Made by a program: the position numbers and the translations under genes. Positions 10,098 to 18,426 of a stretch of 64,000 nucleotides of DNA are shown here, piece by piece. Positions within the stretch are counted from its first letter, which is position 1, and every line of letters begins with the position of its first letter. The stretch lies in NCBI GenBank assembly GCA_016714985.1, contig JADKBS010000005.1, positions 176,001-240,000 of the forward strand. The letters are read 5' to 3'. This DNA comes from Saprospiraceae bacterium (GTDB lineage: Bacteria > Bacteroidota > Bacteroidia > Chitinophagales > Saprospiraceae). A model generated the notes under the pieces. The model saw only the letters and a program-made list of their open reading frames with translations, was not told the origin of the DNA and did no database searches.

Positions 10098-10839
10098 AAT
10101 GAAGTTCAATGAAGACGGAATGGGCACTTCGCACATCACTTCCGATGGCGAGGGTGGGAATGCGGTTCACCGTTTTTCATGGTCTTATGATGCTGCTTCG
10201 CAACAACTTGATTTTCAGGAAATTGAAATCCTGGAAGAATCGGTGCCGAGCTGGCGGTGGTGCATGAAATCAGGCAAGTTGCATTTCAAAAAAGAAAGGC
10301 ATCGTCTTTCATTGACGGGCGATTGGCACGGCTTTATTGAAGGTTTTGATGAAAAATCAGGCGGGTGTGCCCCTGGCAAACTATATGTGGAGCAGCCAAT
10401 TCTTGCGGAATCGGAGCCAACCAATCCAAATGAAACGAATGACCCTATCATTGCGAAGCACGACCCACCACAAATAAAAGCCTACGAAACCAAGACCAAA
10501 AGGGAGGCTGACGTAGAACGGGTGCTCGAAGTGCGCAGCAAGACCATCCGCATCAGGGTTTGGGACAACGGCACAGTGGATGGCGACGTGCTTTCCCTTT
10601 TCCTCAACGGCGAGCAAATCGTGAAGAACTACCGGGTGACCCGCCAAAAGCATGAGACCATCGTGAAGCTCGACAAGCCCACCAATTTCATCATACTGCA
10701 TGCCATCAACCTCGGCAGCATCTCGCCCAATACCGTGGCCGTGTCCGTGGACGACGGGTTCGAGGAGCAGGTGGTCATCATCAGTTCCAACTTGGACAAA
10801 AGCGGGGCGATTATGATAAAGGAATTTACCGTTAAGTAG
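10062..10839 (+). CDS. Secreted two-domain beta-rich protein, C-terminal part (after frameshift)
   Basis: This is the continuation of the 9537 gene in the other frame. The frame is open from 9946 but only the part after about 10062 is likely to be real: it completes the second domain (F-I-S-E-M-K-F, R-W-C-M-K, G-G-C-A-P-G), which mirrors the first one down to the paired Trp-Cys and Cys-x-Pro-Gly positions. After a charged linker (about 40 residues) comes a C-terminal domain with R-I-R-V-W-D-N-G-T-V-D-G-D, a beta-sandwich pattern seen in many extracellular Bacteroidota proteins. No T9SS sorting domain is evident. The product is presumably periplasmic or surface exposed; no activity can be assigned. 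Confidence 0.6.
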
Positions 10840-10840
10840 A

Positions 10841-10945
10841 GAGGGTGAGAGAGGTGAGAGAGGTGAGAAAAGTGAGAGGGTGAGAAAAGTGAGAGGGTGA
10901 TGAGGCATACGTAACGTCTTTAACCCTCTCACTTTTCTCACCTCA
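10841..10945. terminator. Repeat-built hairpin between convergent genes
   Basis: Units GAGAGAGGT and GAGAAAAGT (8-9 bp steps) on the left are mirrored by CCCTCTCACTTTTCTCACCTC on the right, around a 25-base loop. The resulting long A/G versus C/T stem lies exactly between the stop codons at 10839 (plus) and 10959 (minus), so it could end transcription from both sides. Confidence 0.55.
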
Positions 10946-10958
10946 ATCACTTTTTTCT

Positions 10959-11221
10959 CTATTCCAATTCCAAGGCCGTTTCCAAGTTGCCCATGAGCAA
11001 GGCGGAGAGGGCATCGTTCTCGGGGTTGTAGGTGGATAGGTTGGCTGGGTCAGTGAAGTCAATTAATTGATTGTTAGTGCCTTGTAGGAGTTTGAGGATG
11101 TCCAAATCAAGGTTTAGGTCAAGCGTTTCGCCATCTTTCAATTCGAAGGATTTGAAGATGGTCATGGCTTGGTAGTTGTCGTTCTTGGCTGGGAAAAGCT
11201 CAAAAGCAGCTTCCGCACCCC
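10959..11221 (-). CDS. MbnP-like lipoprotein, C-terminal part (after frameshift)
   Basis: This frame continues the protein that begins at 11707. Adding one G to the GGGG run at 11218-11221 joins the two parts as Y-D-V-G then G-A-E-A-A-F-E-L-F. The part contains Y-Q-A-M, F-E-L-K-D-G-E-T and a D-L-D-I segment typical of the later strands of MbnP-like domains, then a short tail. A frame with its own ATG begins only at 11165, so independent translation of this part is unlikely to give a folded protein. Confidence 0.6.
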
Positions 11222-11707
11222 GACATCATAGATGCCCGCCAGTTTCATAAAAAAGAAGCTGCCACCGTCGCTCCAATAATGGGTGTCGAAATTCTTTTTC
11301 AGCGGATGCCCAGCTCCAAGGCTCGATGCGGACGACTTGTTGGAACTGGATGGGACCCCAATGCCGATTTTGATGCCCCGGTACTTCACGGCCGGCACGG
11401 TACGAAAGGTGTAGGTTTCTGCCTCACCGCTGGCGTTGCCCGAAAAATCAGCGAGGCCGATATCGAGCAAGTCGGTCTCGTCGGTCGTCTCTTCTTCCAG
11501 CAGCTTCACGTTGCTGATGAAAAAATTCAACTCATCGAACTGTAATTGCTCCACGGAACCAGCTTGGTAGGCTTGGCCCAATACCAAAGGATTGCCTGCA
11601 AAAAGGGCATTGATGTTGAGGTTCACCGTGCCCGAAGGGCCAAGCAATGGCTCCTCTTCGCAGCCAGCGATAGCAATCAGCAATATGAAAAATGCTATTT
11701 TTTTCAT
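11162..11707 (-). CDS. MbnP-like lipoprotein, N-terminal part (frameshifted at a G-run)
   Basis: The start Met is followed by a lipoprotein signal with lipobox I-A-G-C at Cys16. The body resembles MbnP family domains: N-L-N-I-N-A-L-F, P-L-V-L-G-Q-A-Y, Q-L-Q-F-D-E-L-N-F-F-I-S-N-V-K-L, then Y-R-G-I-K-I-G-I-G-V-P and an H-Y-W-S-D-G-G-S-F-F-F-M-K motif. MbnP proteins were first found next to methanobactin genes and bind copper; homologues in Bacteroidota are largely uncharacterised. The gene lies 71 bases downstream of a TonB-dependent receptor on the same strand, which suggests joint uptake or binding of a metal or metal complex. The frame is lost at 11218-11221. Whole gene: 10959-11707, about 249 residues. 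Confidence 0.65.
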   Translation of the reverse strand: MKKIAFFILLIAIAGCEEEPLLGPSGTVNLNINALFAGNPLVLGQAYQAGSVEQLQFDELNFFISNVKLLEEETTDETDLLDIGLADFSGNASGEAETYTFRTVPAVKYRGIKIGIGVPSSSNKSSASSLGAGHPLKKNFDTHYWSDGGSFFFMKLAGIYDVGVRKLLLSFSQPRTTTTKP

Positions 11708-11778
11708 GTTTAATGGATTTCTTGAAACTGTTTAGGTGGGTGTAGGAGGAGGGAATCTGGGAACATTTCCTGCCAACC

Positions 11779-14409
11779 CTATTTCCCAAGGTTTACCCGA
11801 AGGGAAGTGATGAAATTGCGGCCTGCCGCACTGATGCCGGATGCAAACGGGCGGTAGTGCAGGTCGAGGATGTTCTCCACGGCGAAGTTCAGGGTGAAGG
11901 TCTTGTTGATTTTCCAAGACGCATACAGGTTGTAGGTCGTCCAGGCAAGGGTGCCGTCATAGACGACTTTCCCATTATCCGGGTTGATTCGCCAATAGCT
12001 GTATTCAATGTTATCCTCCGTACCACTTAGGCTTGTGACTGGCTTACCGTCCTGGTCGAGTTTTACGCTCGAAACCCCGTATTGGTCAAGCGTTTTGGCC
12101 ATTTGGTAGCGGGCTACTGCCGATAGTTTTATTTTTTCGTTGGTGTAGGTCAGGCTCGTGAAACCATGCGTTGGCGGTATATGGTCGAGCGGGGCGAGGG
12201 TGTCGAAAATGACCTTGCCTTCGTCGTCCTTTACTTCAAACGAAGCACCGCCTTTGATTAAGCTCAAGTTGGACTCCATAGCCCAATGCTTGCCAAACCG
12301 GGCTTGCGCCTCAAATCCCACGCCCTTGATGATACCGTAGGTTGCGTTCACCATTGCCCTTGTTTCATAATCGATCCCGTCAACCTGCACGATATTGGAG
12401 CCATCAGGGAGTGGCTGGGAACGACGGGTCATCAGACCCTTTACGTAGGTATAATGCCCAGTGGCACCCAGCTTCATGCGGAAGCCTGCTTCATTTTGCC
12501 CAATCTCTTGCGAAATGGCCAACTCCCCGTTGTAGCTGCGCTCCGGCTTGAGGTCGGGGTTGGGGATGGAAATAAAACCGTTGCGGGGACGGAACTGCGA
12601 GAAGTCGTCTGTATTCGGCGAGCGGAAAGCCTTGGAGCCGAGCAGCTTGATTTCGGTGCCAACGGCTGGCCGCCAGGTGCCGCCGATGGACCAGGTGAGG
12701 TCGCTGTTCTTGGCCGTGACACCGGGGCCGTAGAAATAAGCAGGCCAAGTGGAGGTGCTATCGTTGGAGTACAGAGAAAGCAGCTTCACCCAAGTATAGC
12801 GCAGGCCGCTCGTGAACGAGAAGGAAGAGTCGGCGCTGTTCAGGTGGTAATTGGCGTACCCAGCCATCGTCGTCATGTCGTTGTCGGCGGGGTAGCGGGA
12901 AAGGGCATTGCGGGTGATATTTTCGGTAGCTATTCGCACCCGGCCCGATTCGGATTTCAGGTCGTTGTGGTTCAACTCAACACCGTACATCAGCTTGCTT
13001 CGGCCACTATCGTTCAGGTTTTTGTCCAGGTCGGCGGTCAGCGAATAGCAGAACACGTTTTCCAATTGGAAAATGCGCTGACTATTGCCAAAGGTGCGCT
13101 GGAGACGGTTTTCATGTACCCGTTGGAATGCAGCGATGACAACGGCCCGGTCGTAGAGGGCATTTGCCTTGCTCATGCCCATCTTGGCGGAAGCCAAGAA
13201 CCTGCGCTGCGGCCCGTAGAACCACTCCGCATAGCGGAAACTGGTAGGATCATTAGGGTCGGTTAGCTCGGTCAGGAAATCATAGCGGGGTACATCGGTG
13301 CTGGTGGACTGCTGGAAGTTGAACAGGGTGTAGAAATTGCGGTTCGGCTGGAACTTGATTTTTTGCATGAAATCAATTTGGCCGTAGGCTGAGCCAATCT
13401 GTATGTTATAGTTCGCTTTGTCATTGTCCAATACATTCTGGACAATCTGGTCACCGTTGCCCACCCGCTCCACGTAGTATAGGCGCTTACCAAAATCCTC
13501 ATAGCCATCCGGACGCCTGTCGCCACTGCGGAGGTCATTGTAGTCCGTATAGGTCAAGCTGGTCATGGAAGCCCAGGTACGCTTGCCGATGTTCACATCG
13601 GCATGGATGGATTTTTCTTCGTTTGCGGACGCAAAACGGGAATAGAAATTCGACTCAACCACCAGCGGGCGATCGTCCAATGCGAGTTTCGGCTCCTTCG
13701 AGCGGAAATGAATCACCCCGCCCAAGGCGTCGCTGCCATACATCAAGGAACCTGGGCCGAAAATGACCTCCGTGCGCTCCAACATCGCATTGTCCACGGT
13801 GATAGAGTTCTGCAAGTGGCCGCTGCGATAAGCTGCCGTGTTCATGCGCACCCCGTCCACCACGAGTAGCACCCGGTTGGCCTCGAAGCCGCGCAGCACG
13901 GGGCTGCCTCCGCCCATTTGGGTTTTTTGTACAAAAACGCCTGCTGTGTTCCAGAGCGCATCCGCCGTGGTCTGCGACTCGAAAAAGGCAATGTCCTTTT
14001 TGTCAATGCTGGTATAGGTATAAGGAACTTGGCCGGGCAGGTCGTCACGTCGGCCAATCACCACTATCTCCGCTAATTCTGTTGCAGAGCGAACCATTCT
14101 TATGATGCCATTGCGCTTCCTGATTTCGTAAAAAGGCAACCGCAATGGATTATAACCTACAAAAGTGAAATTGACCTCCTCGTTGTTGTTAACATCCTTC
14201 AAGGTGGCCTTGCCGTTTTCGTCGGTGGTGGTGGCCACTTTTTGCTGGTCATTTGTGAATACATTGACGCCATACATCGGTTGGCCTTTTTCGTCCAAAA
14301 CAGTTACGACATAGTCGTAGGCAGTTGTTGAGGCCGCCATTGTAAAGGAGGATAAGCACAAAATGACAAGAAGACAAGAAAGCCTAAAGCAGTTGGGACA
14401 GCGTTTCAT
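11779..14409 (-). CDS. TonB-dependent outer-membrane receptor
   Basis: An 876-residue outer-membrane receptor. A signal peptide is followed by a carboxypeptidase-regulatory-like beta-sandwich (about residues 28-110: L-D-E-K-G-Q-P, V-G-Y-N-P-L). The plug has V-V-I-G-R-R as TonB-box region, then V-L-R-G-F-E-A-N-R-V-L-L-V-V-D-G-V-R and G-P-G-S-L-M-Y-G-S-D-A-L-G-G-V-I. The rest is a beta-barrel ending R-V-N-L-G-K with the terminal hydrophobic strand. The plug most resembles haem/haemoglobin/transferrin or vitamin-type receptors, but the substrate cannot be read from the sequence. The MbnP-like lipoprotein follows 71 bases downstream in the same direction, making copper or a metal chelate a candidate substrate. 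Confidence 0.92.
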   Translation of the reverse strand: MKRCPNCFRLSCLLVILCLSSFTMAASTTAYDYVVTVLDEKGQPMYGVNVFTNDQQKVATTTDENGKATLKDVNNNEEVNFTFVGYNPLRLPFYEIRKRNGIIRMVRSATELAEIVVIGRRDDLPGQVPYTYTSIDKKDIAFFESQTTADALWNTAGVFVQKTQMGGGSPVLRGFEANRVLLVVDGVRMNTAAYRSGHLQNSITVDNAMLERTEVIFGPGSLMYGSDALGGVIHFRSKEPKLALDDRPLVVESNFYSRFASANEEKSIHADVNIGKRTWASMTSLTYTDYNDLRSGDRRPDGYEDFGKRLYYVERVGNGDQIVQNVLDNDKANYNIQIGSAYGQIDFMQKIKFQPNRNFYTLFNFQQSTSTDVPRYDFLTELTDPNDPTSFRYAEWFYGPQRRFLASAKMGMSKANALYDRAVVIAAFQRVHENRLQRTFGNSQRIFQLENVFCYSLTADLDKNLNDSGRSKLMYGVELNHNDLKSESGRVRIATENITRNALSRYPADNDMTTMAGYANYHLNSADSSFSFTSGLRYTWVKLLSLYSNDSTSTWPAYFYGPGVTAKNSDLTWSIGGTWRPAVGTEIKLLGSKAFRSPNTDDFSQFRPRNGFISIPNPDLKPERSYNGELAISQEIGQNEAGFRMKLGATGHYTYVKGLMTRRSQPLPDGSNIVQVDGIDYETRAMVNATYGIIKGVGFEAQARFGKHWAMESNLSLIKGGASFEVKDDEGKVIFDTLAPLDHIPPTHGFTSLTYTNEKIKLSAVARYQMAKTLDQYGVSSVKLDQDGKPVTSLSGTEDNIEYSYWRINPDNGKVVYDGTLAWTTYNLYASWKINKTFTLNFAVENILDLHYRPFASGISAAGRNFITSLRVNLGK

Positions 14410-14563
14410 AGAAGTATAGTGATATTGGGCTTTTGCCCAATTAACGGGTAATTAAGTTTTCCAAAACAAGGGATGGGGGAGGGGACGCAACTGGCGTTGC
14501 AAATACTGTGACAAAAGCCAGTATTGAAGATTAAAAATGCTTTAAAATGCAGGGGAGGTATTT

Positions 14564-15724
14564 TTACCTGGGTAGCTGGATGGTGAAGGTGGTGCCCTCG
14601 TTCAGCACTGATTTTTTGACGAAAATTCTGCCGGAATGGTAGTCGTCGATGATTCGCTTGGTGAGCGAGAGGCCCAGGCCCCAACCCCGTTTTTTGGTGG
14701 TGTAGCCGGGCTGGAAAACGGTCTTGAACTTGTTGGCGGGGATACCCTTGCCCGTGTCGCTTATGTCAATGAACACGTTGGTGGCATCTTGGTAAACGCT
14801 GGCGCTGATGCGGCCCGTGCCCTCCATCGAATCGAGGGCATTGCGGAGCAGGTTCTCGATGACCCACTCAAAGAGATGGGAGTTGATTCGGACGGTAATT
14901 GGCTCGAAATCAGTGGGATGTGGGAAGTGGAACTCCACTTTTCGGCTGGCCCGTCGCTGCATATAGGCCCGGCATTTTTCAAGTTCGTCGAAGATGTTGA
15001 CGGGCGAAAGCTCCGGTGCCGAACCGATTTTCGAGAAGCGGTCGGCGATGAGTTCCAGGCGAACCACATCGTTGCCCAGTTCGTCAAGCACTTCGTTGAC
15101 CTCTGAGTCATCCTCCCGTAGAGCCCGCAAATGCTCTATCCAGGCCACGATGCCGCTGATGGGCGTGCCGAGTTGGTGCGCCGTTTCCTTGGCCATGCCC
15201 GCCCAAACCCGGTTCTGCTCGGCCCGGCGGCTGGTGCTGAAGCCGAGGTAGCCAAAGGCGATGAAGGCAGCGATGAGGATGAACTGGAGGATGGGGTAGA
15301 GCTTCAACAAACCTAGTATTCGGGAATGCTCGAAATATAGGTGTTGGCTGCCCCAAGGCGTTGCTACGGTAATGGGTTCTATATTTTCGGTCTTGAACGC
15401 TTGGAGTTTTTGTTTCAAAAACGCTGGTGTTGTATCGTTCTTCTCGCCAAAATTGACGCCCATTTGTGGATTTCCCATTTCGTCCACCAGTAGGATGGGA
15501 ACCGTCGTGTTTTCGATGAAAAAATTGTTCTGGAAGGTCACGTCCACTTGGGTCGTATCGTTCATGGATTCGTAGGCCACTTTCAACTGCTGCACCTTCT
15601 TCAGTTCTTCCTCCTCCAACTTGTCCGTCAGGTACTTGGTGTAGAACATGGAAATCAACACGATGGCCGCCCCGGCTGTTGCCAGGTACCATTTCCAACG
15701 TGATTTTCTTTGGTAGATATCCAT
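14564..15724 (-). CDS. Membrane-bound sensor histidine kinase
   Basis: A 386-residue kinase with two transmembrane segments (about 12-28 and 140-162) enclosing a periplasmic sensor of about 110 residues. The dimerisation box is A-K-E-T-A-H-Q-L-G-T-P with phospho-acceptor His183. The ATP-binding domain has an N-box E-N-L-L-R-N-A-L-D, G1 D-T-G-K-G-I-P and G2 G-W-G-L-G-L-S-L. No receiver domain or adjacent response regulator is present, so its partner lies elsewhere. It is the last gene behind the flippase, chain-length and ligase genes on this strand, so it may sense envelope or polysaccharide state; that is inference. A 7-bp repeat array lies two bases before the ATG and separates it from the ligase gene. 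Confidence 0.9.
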   Translation of the reverse strand: MDIYQRKSRWKWYLATAGAAIVLISMFYTKYLTDKLEEEELKKVQQLKVAYESMNDTTQVDVTFQNNFFIENTTVPILLVDEMGNPQMGVNFGEKNDTTPAFLKQKLQAFKTENIEPITVATPWGSQHLYFEHSRILGLLKLYPILQFILIAAFIAFGYLGFSTSRRAEQNRVWAGMAKETAHQLGTPISGIVAWIEHLRALREDDSEVNEVLDELGNDVVRLELIADRFSKIGSAPELSPVNIFDELEKCRAYMQRRASRKVEFHFPHPTDFEPITVRINSHLFEWVIENLLRNALDSMEGTGRISASVYQDATNVFIDISDTGKGIPANKFKTVFQPGYTTKKRGWGLGLSLTKRIIDDYHSGRIFVKKSVLNEGTTFTIQLPR

Positions 15725-15725
15725 T

Positions 15726-15805
15726 AGAACGGTTGACGGTTGACGGTTGACGGTTGACGGCTACACGGGAATCTCCGTCTGCCGTCCATCGTCCATCGTC
15801 AACCG
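15726..15805. repeat. Inverted 7-bp arrays between ligase stop and kinase start
   Basis: At 15729-15760 GGTTGAC repeats about four times; at 15775-15805 complementary units (CCGTCTG, CCGTCCATC, CGTCAACC) follow. The left array abuts the kinase ATG (15722-15724, minus strand). The right array lies inside the end of the ligase gene and codes for its last residues. The same unit family recurs at 38189-38261. Confidence 0.85.
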
Positions 15806-17218
15806 ATTTTGTAGATCCACATTCACCAACACCGCCATGCAAAGAAAGAAAAACGAACCGATTTTATCCGTTTCCACCAAGTCGTTCATCAGTAGCAGGG
15901 CATCAATGGTCACCGTGGTCATCAGCACCATCATCACCAATCTACGGCGGTCAGGGTCAGATGTTTGGTGGTAAATGACTTCCCCCTTCAAAAGTACGAT
16001 GAAAACCAATGCCACGAACAGCAAGCCGCCGATATAGCCCTGTTCCACGGCCACCATCAGGTAGTAGCAGTGGATGCCAGAGCCTTCCTCGTTTTCGCTC
16101 ACATAGGTACGGAAGCCGTGCAAGGTATAAGTCTTATAAAATGCTGTGAACGTGCCCGGCCCAAAGCCCAGCCAGGGCCGCTCGCCAATCATGTGGCCGC
16201 CTGCCACCCAGCGATAGACCCGCTCCATGGTGCTCACGTCTTGTCCTTTGGTGGTGGCACTCAGCAGGTCGCCAAAGTCCTCGTGGGTGATGGTCTTTTC
16301 GTAGGTCGGCTTGTGGTCGAGGTAGCTGTTGTGGCGCACCATGCCAAAGATGTAGAGCAACGCCAAGATGCTGGCCACGACCAGTGTGGGCTTCATCAGC
16401 CGCCATTTCACCACAAAATAAGCGCCTACCGCAATGGCCAATGCCCCGTAAGCCGCCCTCGTGAACGAGTACTGTATGCCGATGAGCAGCAACAAGGTCG
16501 TACCGGCCAGCACCCACCATTGCCACGACCAAGTGCGGTACATCTGCCGGGTGAACCAGACGAAGGGGAAGAAAATGGTCATCATGCAGGCGTAGGCCAC
16601 TTTGTTGCGGTAGAACGGCTGCACGATGGTATGTATCTCGGCGAAGCTGAAACCAATGGCGGCATGTTTGCGGAGCACGTAAAAAATGGTGCCCACGAGC
16701 GGCACAAGCACGACCCAAGTCAGCGTTTTCAGGTCTTTTTCTTCCTTCAAAATGCTGCCAGCAAGGAAGAAGAACGAGGTGACGTACCAGATTTTAGCGA
16801 GCGAATATTTCAGCGAAATTAGCCAGTCCTGCGAGGTGATGGAAGTGAAAAAGAACCAACCGAGGTGTACGAGCAACGCCAAACTAATGGGGTGCCGCAG
16901 GAAGTCGGAGCGGAGTTGCCGCCCATTGCGGAGCGTATATAAAAAGTAAATGCCCAGCAGCGAGACCATCATGATTTCGGTGGGCATGTCCGTCACCGTG
17001 CCGTTGGGCAGCCAGACCTCCACGGTGAGCGGGATGAAGAAAAACAGCAGGAAAAACAGCTTGCGGAAGTCCACCACGGCGAGGTAGCCGTACAGGGCGA
17101 GGGCCGGGATGCCCGCCAAAAACCACCAGTTGCCAGCAATGCCAACGAGCAGGCTCGCCACCACGATGGCGCTAAAACCGATGAGCAGGTTGCGGGTTTG
17201 GTGGTCGGCGAGGGTCAT
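15761..17218 (-). CDS. O-antigen ligase / polymerase family membrane protein
   Basis: A 485-residue protein with about 12 hydrophobic segments and a large periplasmic loop before the last helices containing R-P-W-L-G-F-G-P-G-T-F and N-E-E-G-S-G-I-H-C-Y-Y-L. This is the Wzy_C layout of O-antigen ligases and polymerases, which join or polymerise lipid-linked oligosaccharides in the periplasm. It starts three bases after the Wzz-like gene ends, so the two are co-translated or at least co-transcribed. The last ~14 residues (R-L-T-M-D-D-G-R-Q-T-E-I-P-V) are encoded by a 7-bp repeat array, so the native C-terminus was probably replaced by repeat growth. Whether it acts as WaaL or Wzy cannot be decided from sequence alone. 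Confidence 0.88.
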   Translation of the reverse strand: MTLADHQTRNLLIGFSAIVVASLLVGIAGNWWFLAGIPALALYGYLAVVDFRKLFFLLFFFIPLTVEVWLPNGTVTDMPTEIMMVSLLGIYFLYTLRNGRQLRSDFLRHPISLALLVHLGWFFFTSITSQDWLISLKYSLAKIWYVTSFFFLAGSILKEEKDLKTLTWVVLVPLVGTIFYVLRKHAAIGFSFAEIHTIVQPFYRNKVAYACMMTIFFPFVWFTRQMYRTWSWQWWVLAGTTLLLLIGIQYSFTRAAYGALAIAVGAYFVVKWRLMKPTLVVASILALLYIFGMVRHNSYLDHKPTYEKTITHEDFGDLLSATTKGQDVSTMERVYRWVAGGHMIGERPWLGFGPGTFTAFYKTYTLHGFRTYVSENEEGSGIHCYYLMVAVEQGYIGGLLFVALVFIVLLKGEVIYHQTSDPDRRRLVMMVLMTTVTIDALLLMNDLVETDKIGSFFFLCMAVLVNVDLQNRLTMDDGRQTEIPV

Positions 17219-17221
17219 GGC

Positions 17222-18334
17222 TTAGGCTTCGGGCTTGGTATTGATGATCTCCCGCCAGTTCACATCCCGGTAAGTATCGAAAATCAGCACCCCAATCACA
17301 CTGAAAATGAACGCCACCGCCGTGGCAGCGATGACCATCAGCGCCCGCTTGGGCCGCTCCTTGATGACGGGGACTTGGCCTTCTTCCAAGAGGAAAATGG
17401 CCGGGAACTCGGAGCCAAACGCAGCTTTCGACATCTTGTAGTGCTCCTTGTCCTCGGCCAATTGCTCGCTCGCCTGCAACTGCGACTCCACGAGGTAGTC
17501 CATCAGGGCCATGCCCCGGTTGAAGGTGTCGAGCCGGGTGTACAGCTGCTGCAACTGGCTCTCGTAACCCGTGATATTGGCTTGTAGGAGGGTCAATGTG
17601 TCACGCTGTTTGTACCCGGCATTGCGCAGCGACGCCATCCTTGCACGGGACTGGTTCAGCTTTGACTCACCCGTGGCGATGAGTTCCGACAGGTTTTCCG
17701 ACTGCGCCTTGGTGTTGTAAACGCCATAACGCAAGCGGATGCGCTGCATCGAGTCGTTCATCATCTTCATGTCCGCTTCCTTCTGCCGGATGTTTTCCTC
17801 AAAGGTGTGTACCGTTTTGGCCTGGCTTTCCTTGATTAGACGCTGGGCGGTATCGTTGATGAAATTGCGGGCGGCATTGGTCATGCGGGCAGCGGTTTCC
17901 TTGTCCTCATCCTCGATGCTCAGTTCGATGGCGTCGTATTTTGTTTTCACCACATCGAAATGGCTTTGGAATTCCAGCGCCACGTAATAAGCCCCCCGAA
18001 GGCTTTTCGGGTCAATGTCGTACCGCTCGTACAGGTCGAAGCTGTCCACCATGAAGGCCACGAGTTGCCCGCTGTTGGCAATGCTCAGGATGCGGTCAAT
18101 ATCGTTCTCCGTGCCATAGTAATCGGGGGCCTCCGCCGATATGCCGAAAATGGAGGCAGGTACGGCGAGGTCAGGGCTGGCAGCATAGAAAATCGTGGTG
18201 GACTTATAGTACACAGGCAGCACCAACGACACGATGGCCGCCCCAATAGCCGTGGCTGCACAGGTGGCGATGATGATTTTCTTCCACTTAAACAGGGTGG
18301 CGAGCACGCCGAGTAGGTTGTCCTTTGTATCCAT
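17222..18334 (-). CDS. Wzz-type polysaccharide chain-length determinant
   Basis: A 370-residue inner-membrane protein with transmembrane helices at about 18-38 and 330-352 and a periplasmic region rich in coiled coil (about 150-290), the Wzz/GumC layout. There is no C-terminal tyrosine-kinase domain, so it is the short type. Wzz proteins set the chain length of O-antigen or exopolysaccharide together with the polymerase, whose gene follows after three bases. The flippase gene lies upstream. The ATG at 18332-18334 is preceded six bases upstream by an inverted 7-bp array. Confidence 0.9.
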   Translation of the reverse strand: MDTKDNLLGVLATLFKWKKIIIATCAATAIGAAIVSLVLPVYYKSTTIFYAASPDLAVPASIFGISAEAPDYYGTENDIDRILSIANSGQLVAFMVDSFDLYERYDIDPKSLRGAYYVALEFQSHFDVVKTKYDAIELSIEDEDKETAARMTNAARNFINDTAQRLIKESQAKTVHTFEENIRQKEADMKMMNDSMQRIRLRYGVYNTKAQSENLSELIATGESKLNQSRARMASLRNAGYKQRDTLTLLQANITGYESQLQQLYTRLDTFNRGMALMDYLVESQLQASEQLAEDKEHYKMSKAAFGSEFPAIFLLEEGQVPVIKERPKRALMVIAATAVAFIFSVIGVLIFDTYRDVNWREIINTKPEA

Positions 18335-18384
18335 TAAGAAGTTACGAGTTGTGAGTTTCGAGTTTCGAGTTGAAACTCGTAACC
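18335..18384. repeat. Inverted 7-bp array before the Wzz gene
   Basis: GAGTTGT, GAGTTTC, GAGTTTC units are followed by GAAACTC, and the ends GTTACGAGTT and AACTCGTAAC are perfect complements, so the array folds into one hairpin at 18341-18384. It fills most of the 92-base gap between the flippase stop and the Wzz start. Confidence 0.85.
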
Positions 18385-18426
18385 GAATTGCGCCGCAAAA
18401 CTAAGCAGAAACCCCTTGCCTACACC

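Noticed and set aside
12286..13266. 326-residue plus-strand frame
   Set aside because: Shadow of the TonB receptor barrel; no start context or motifs.
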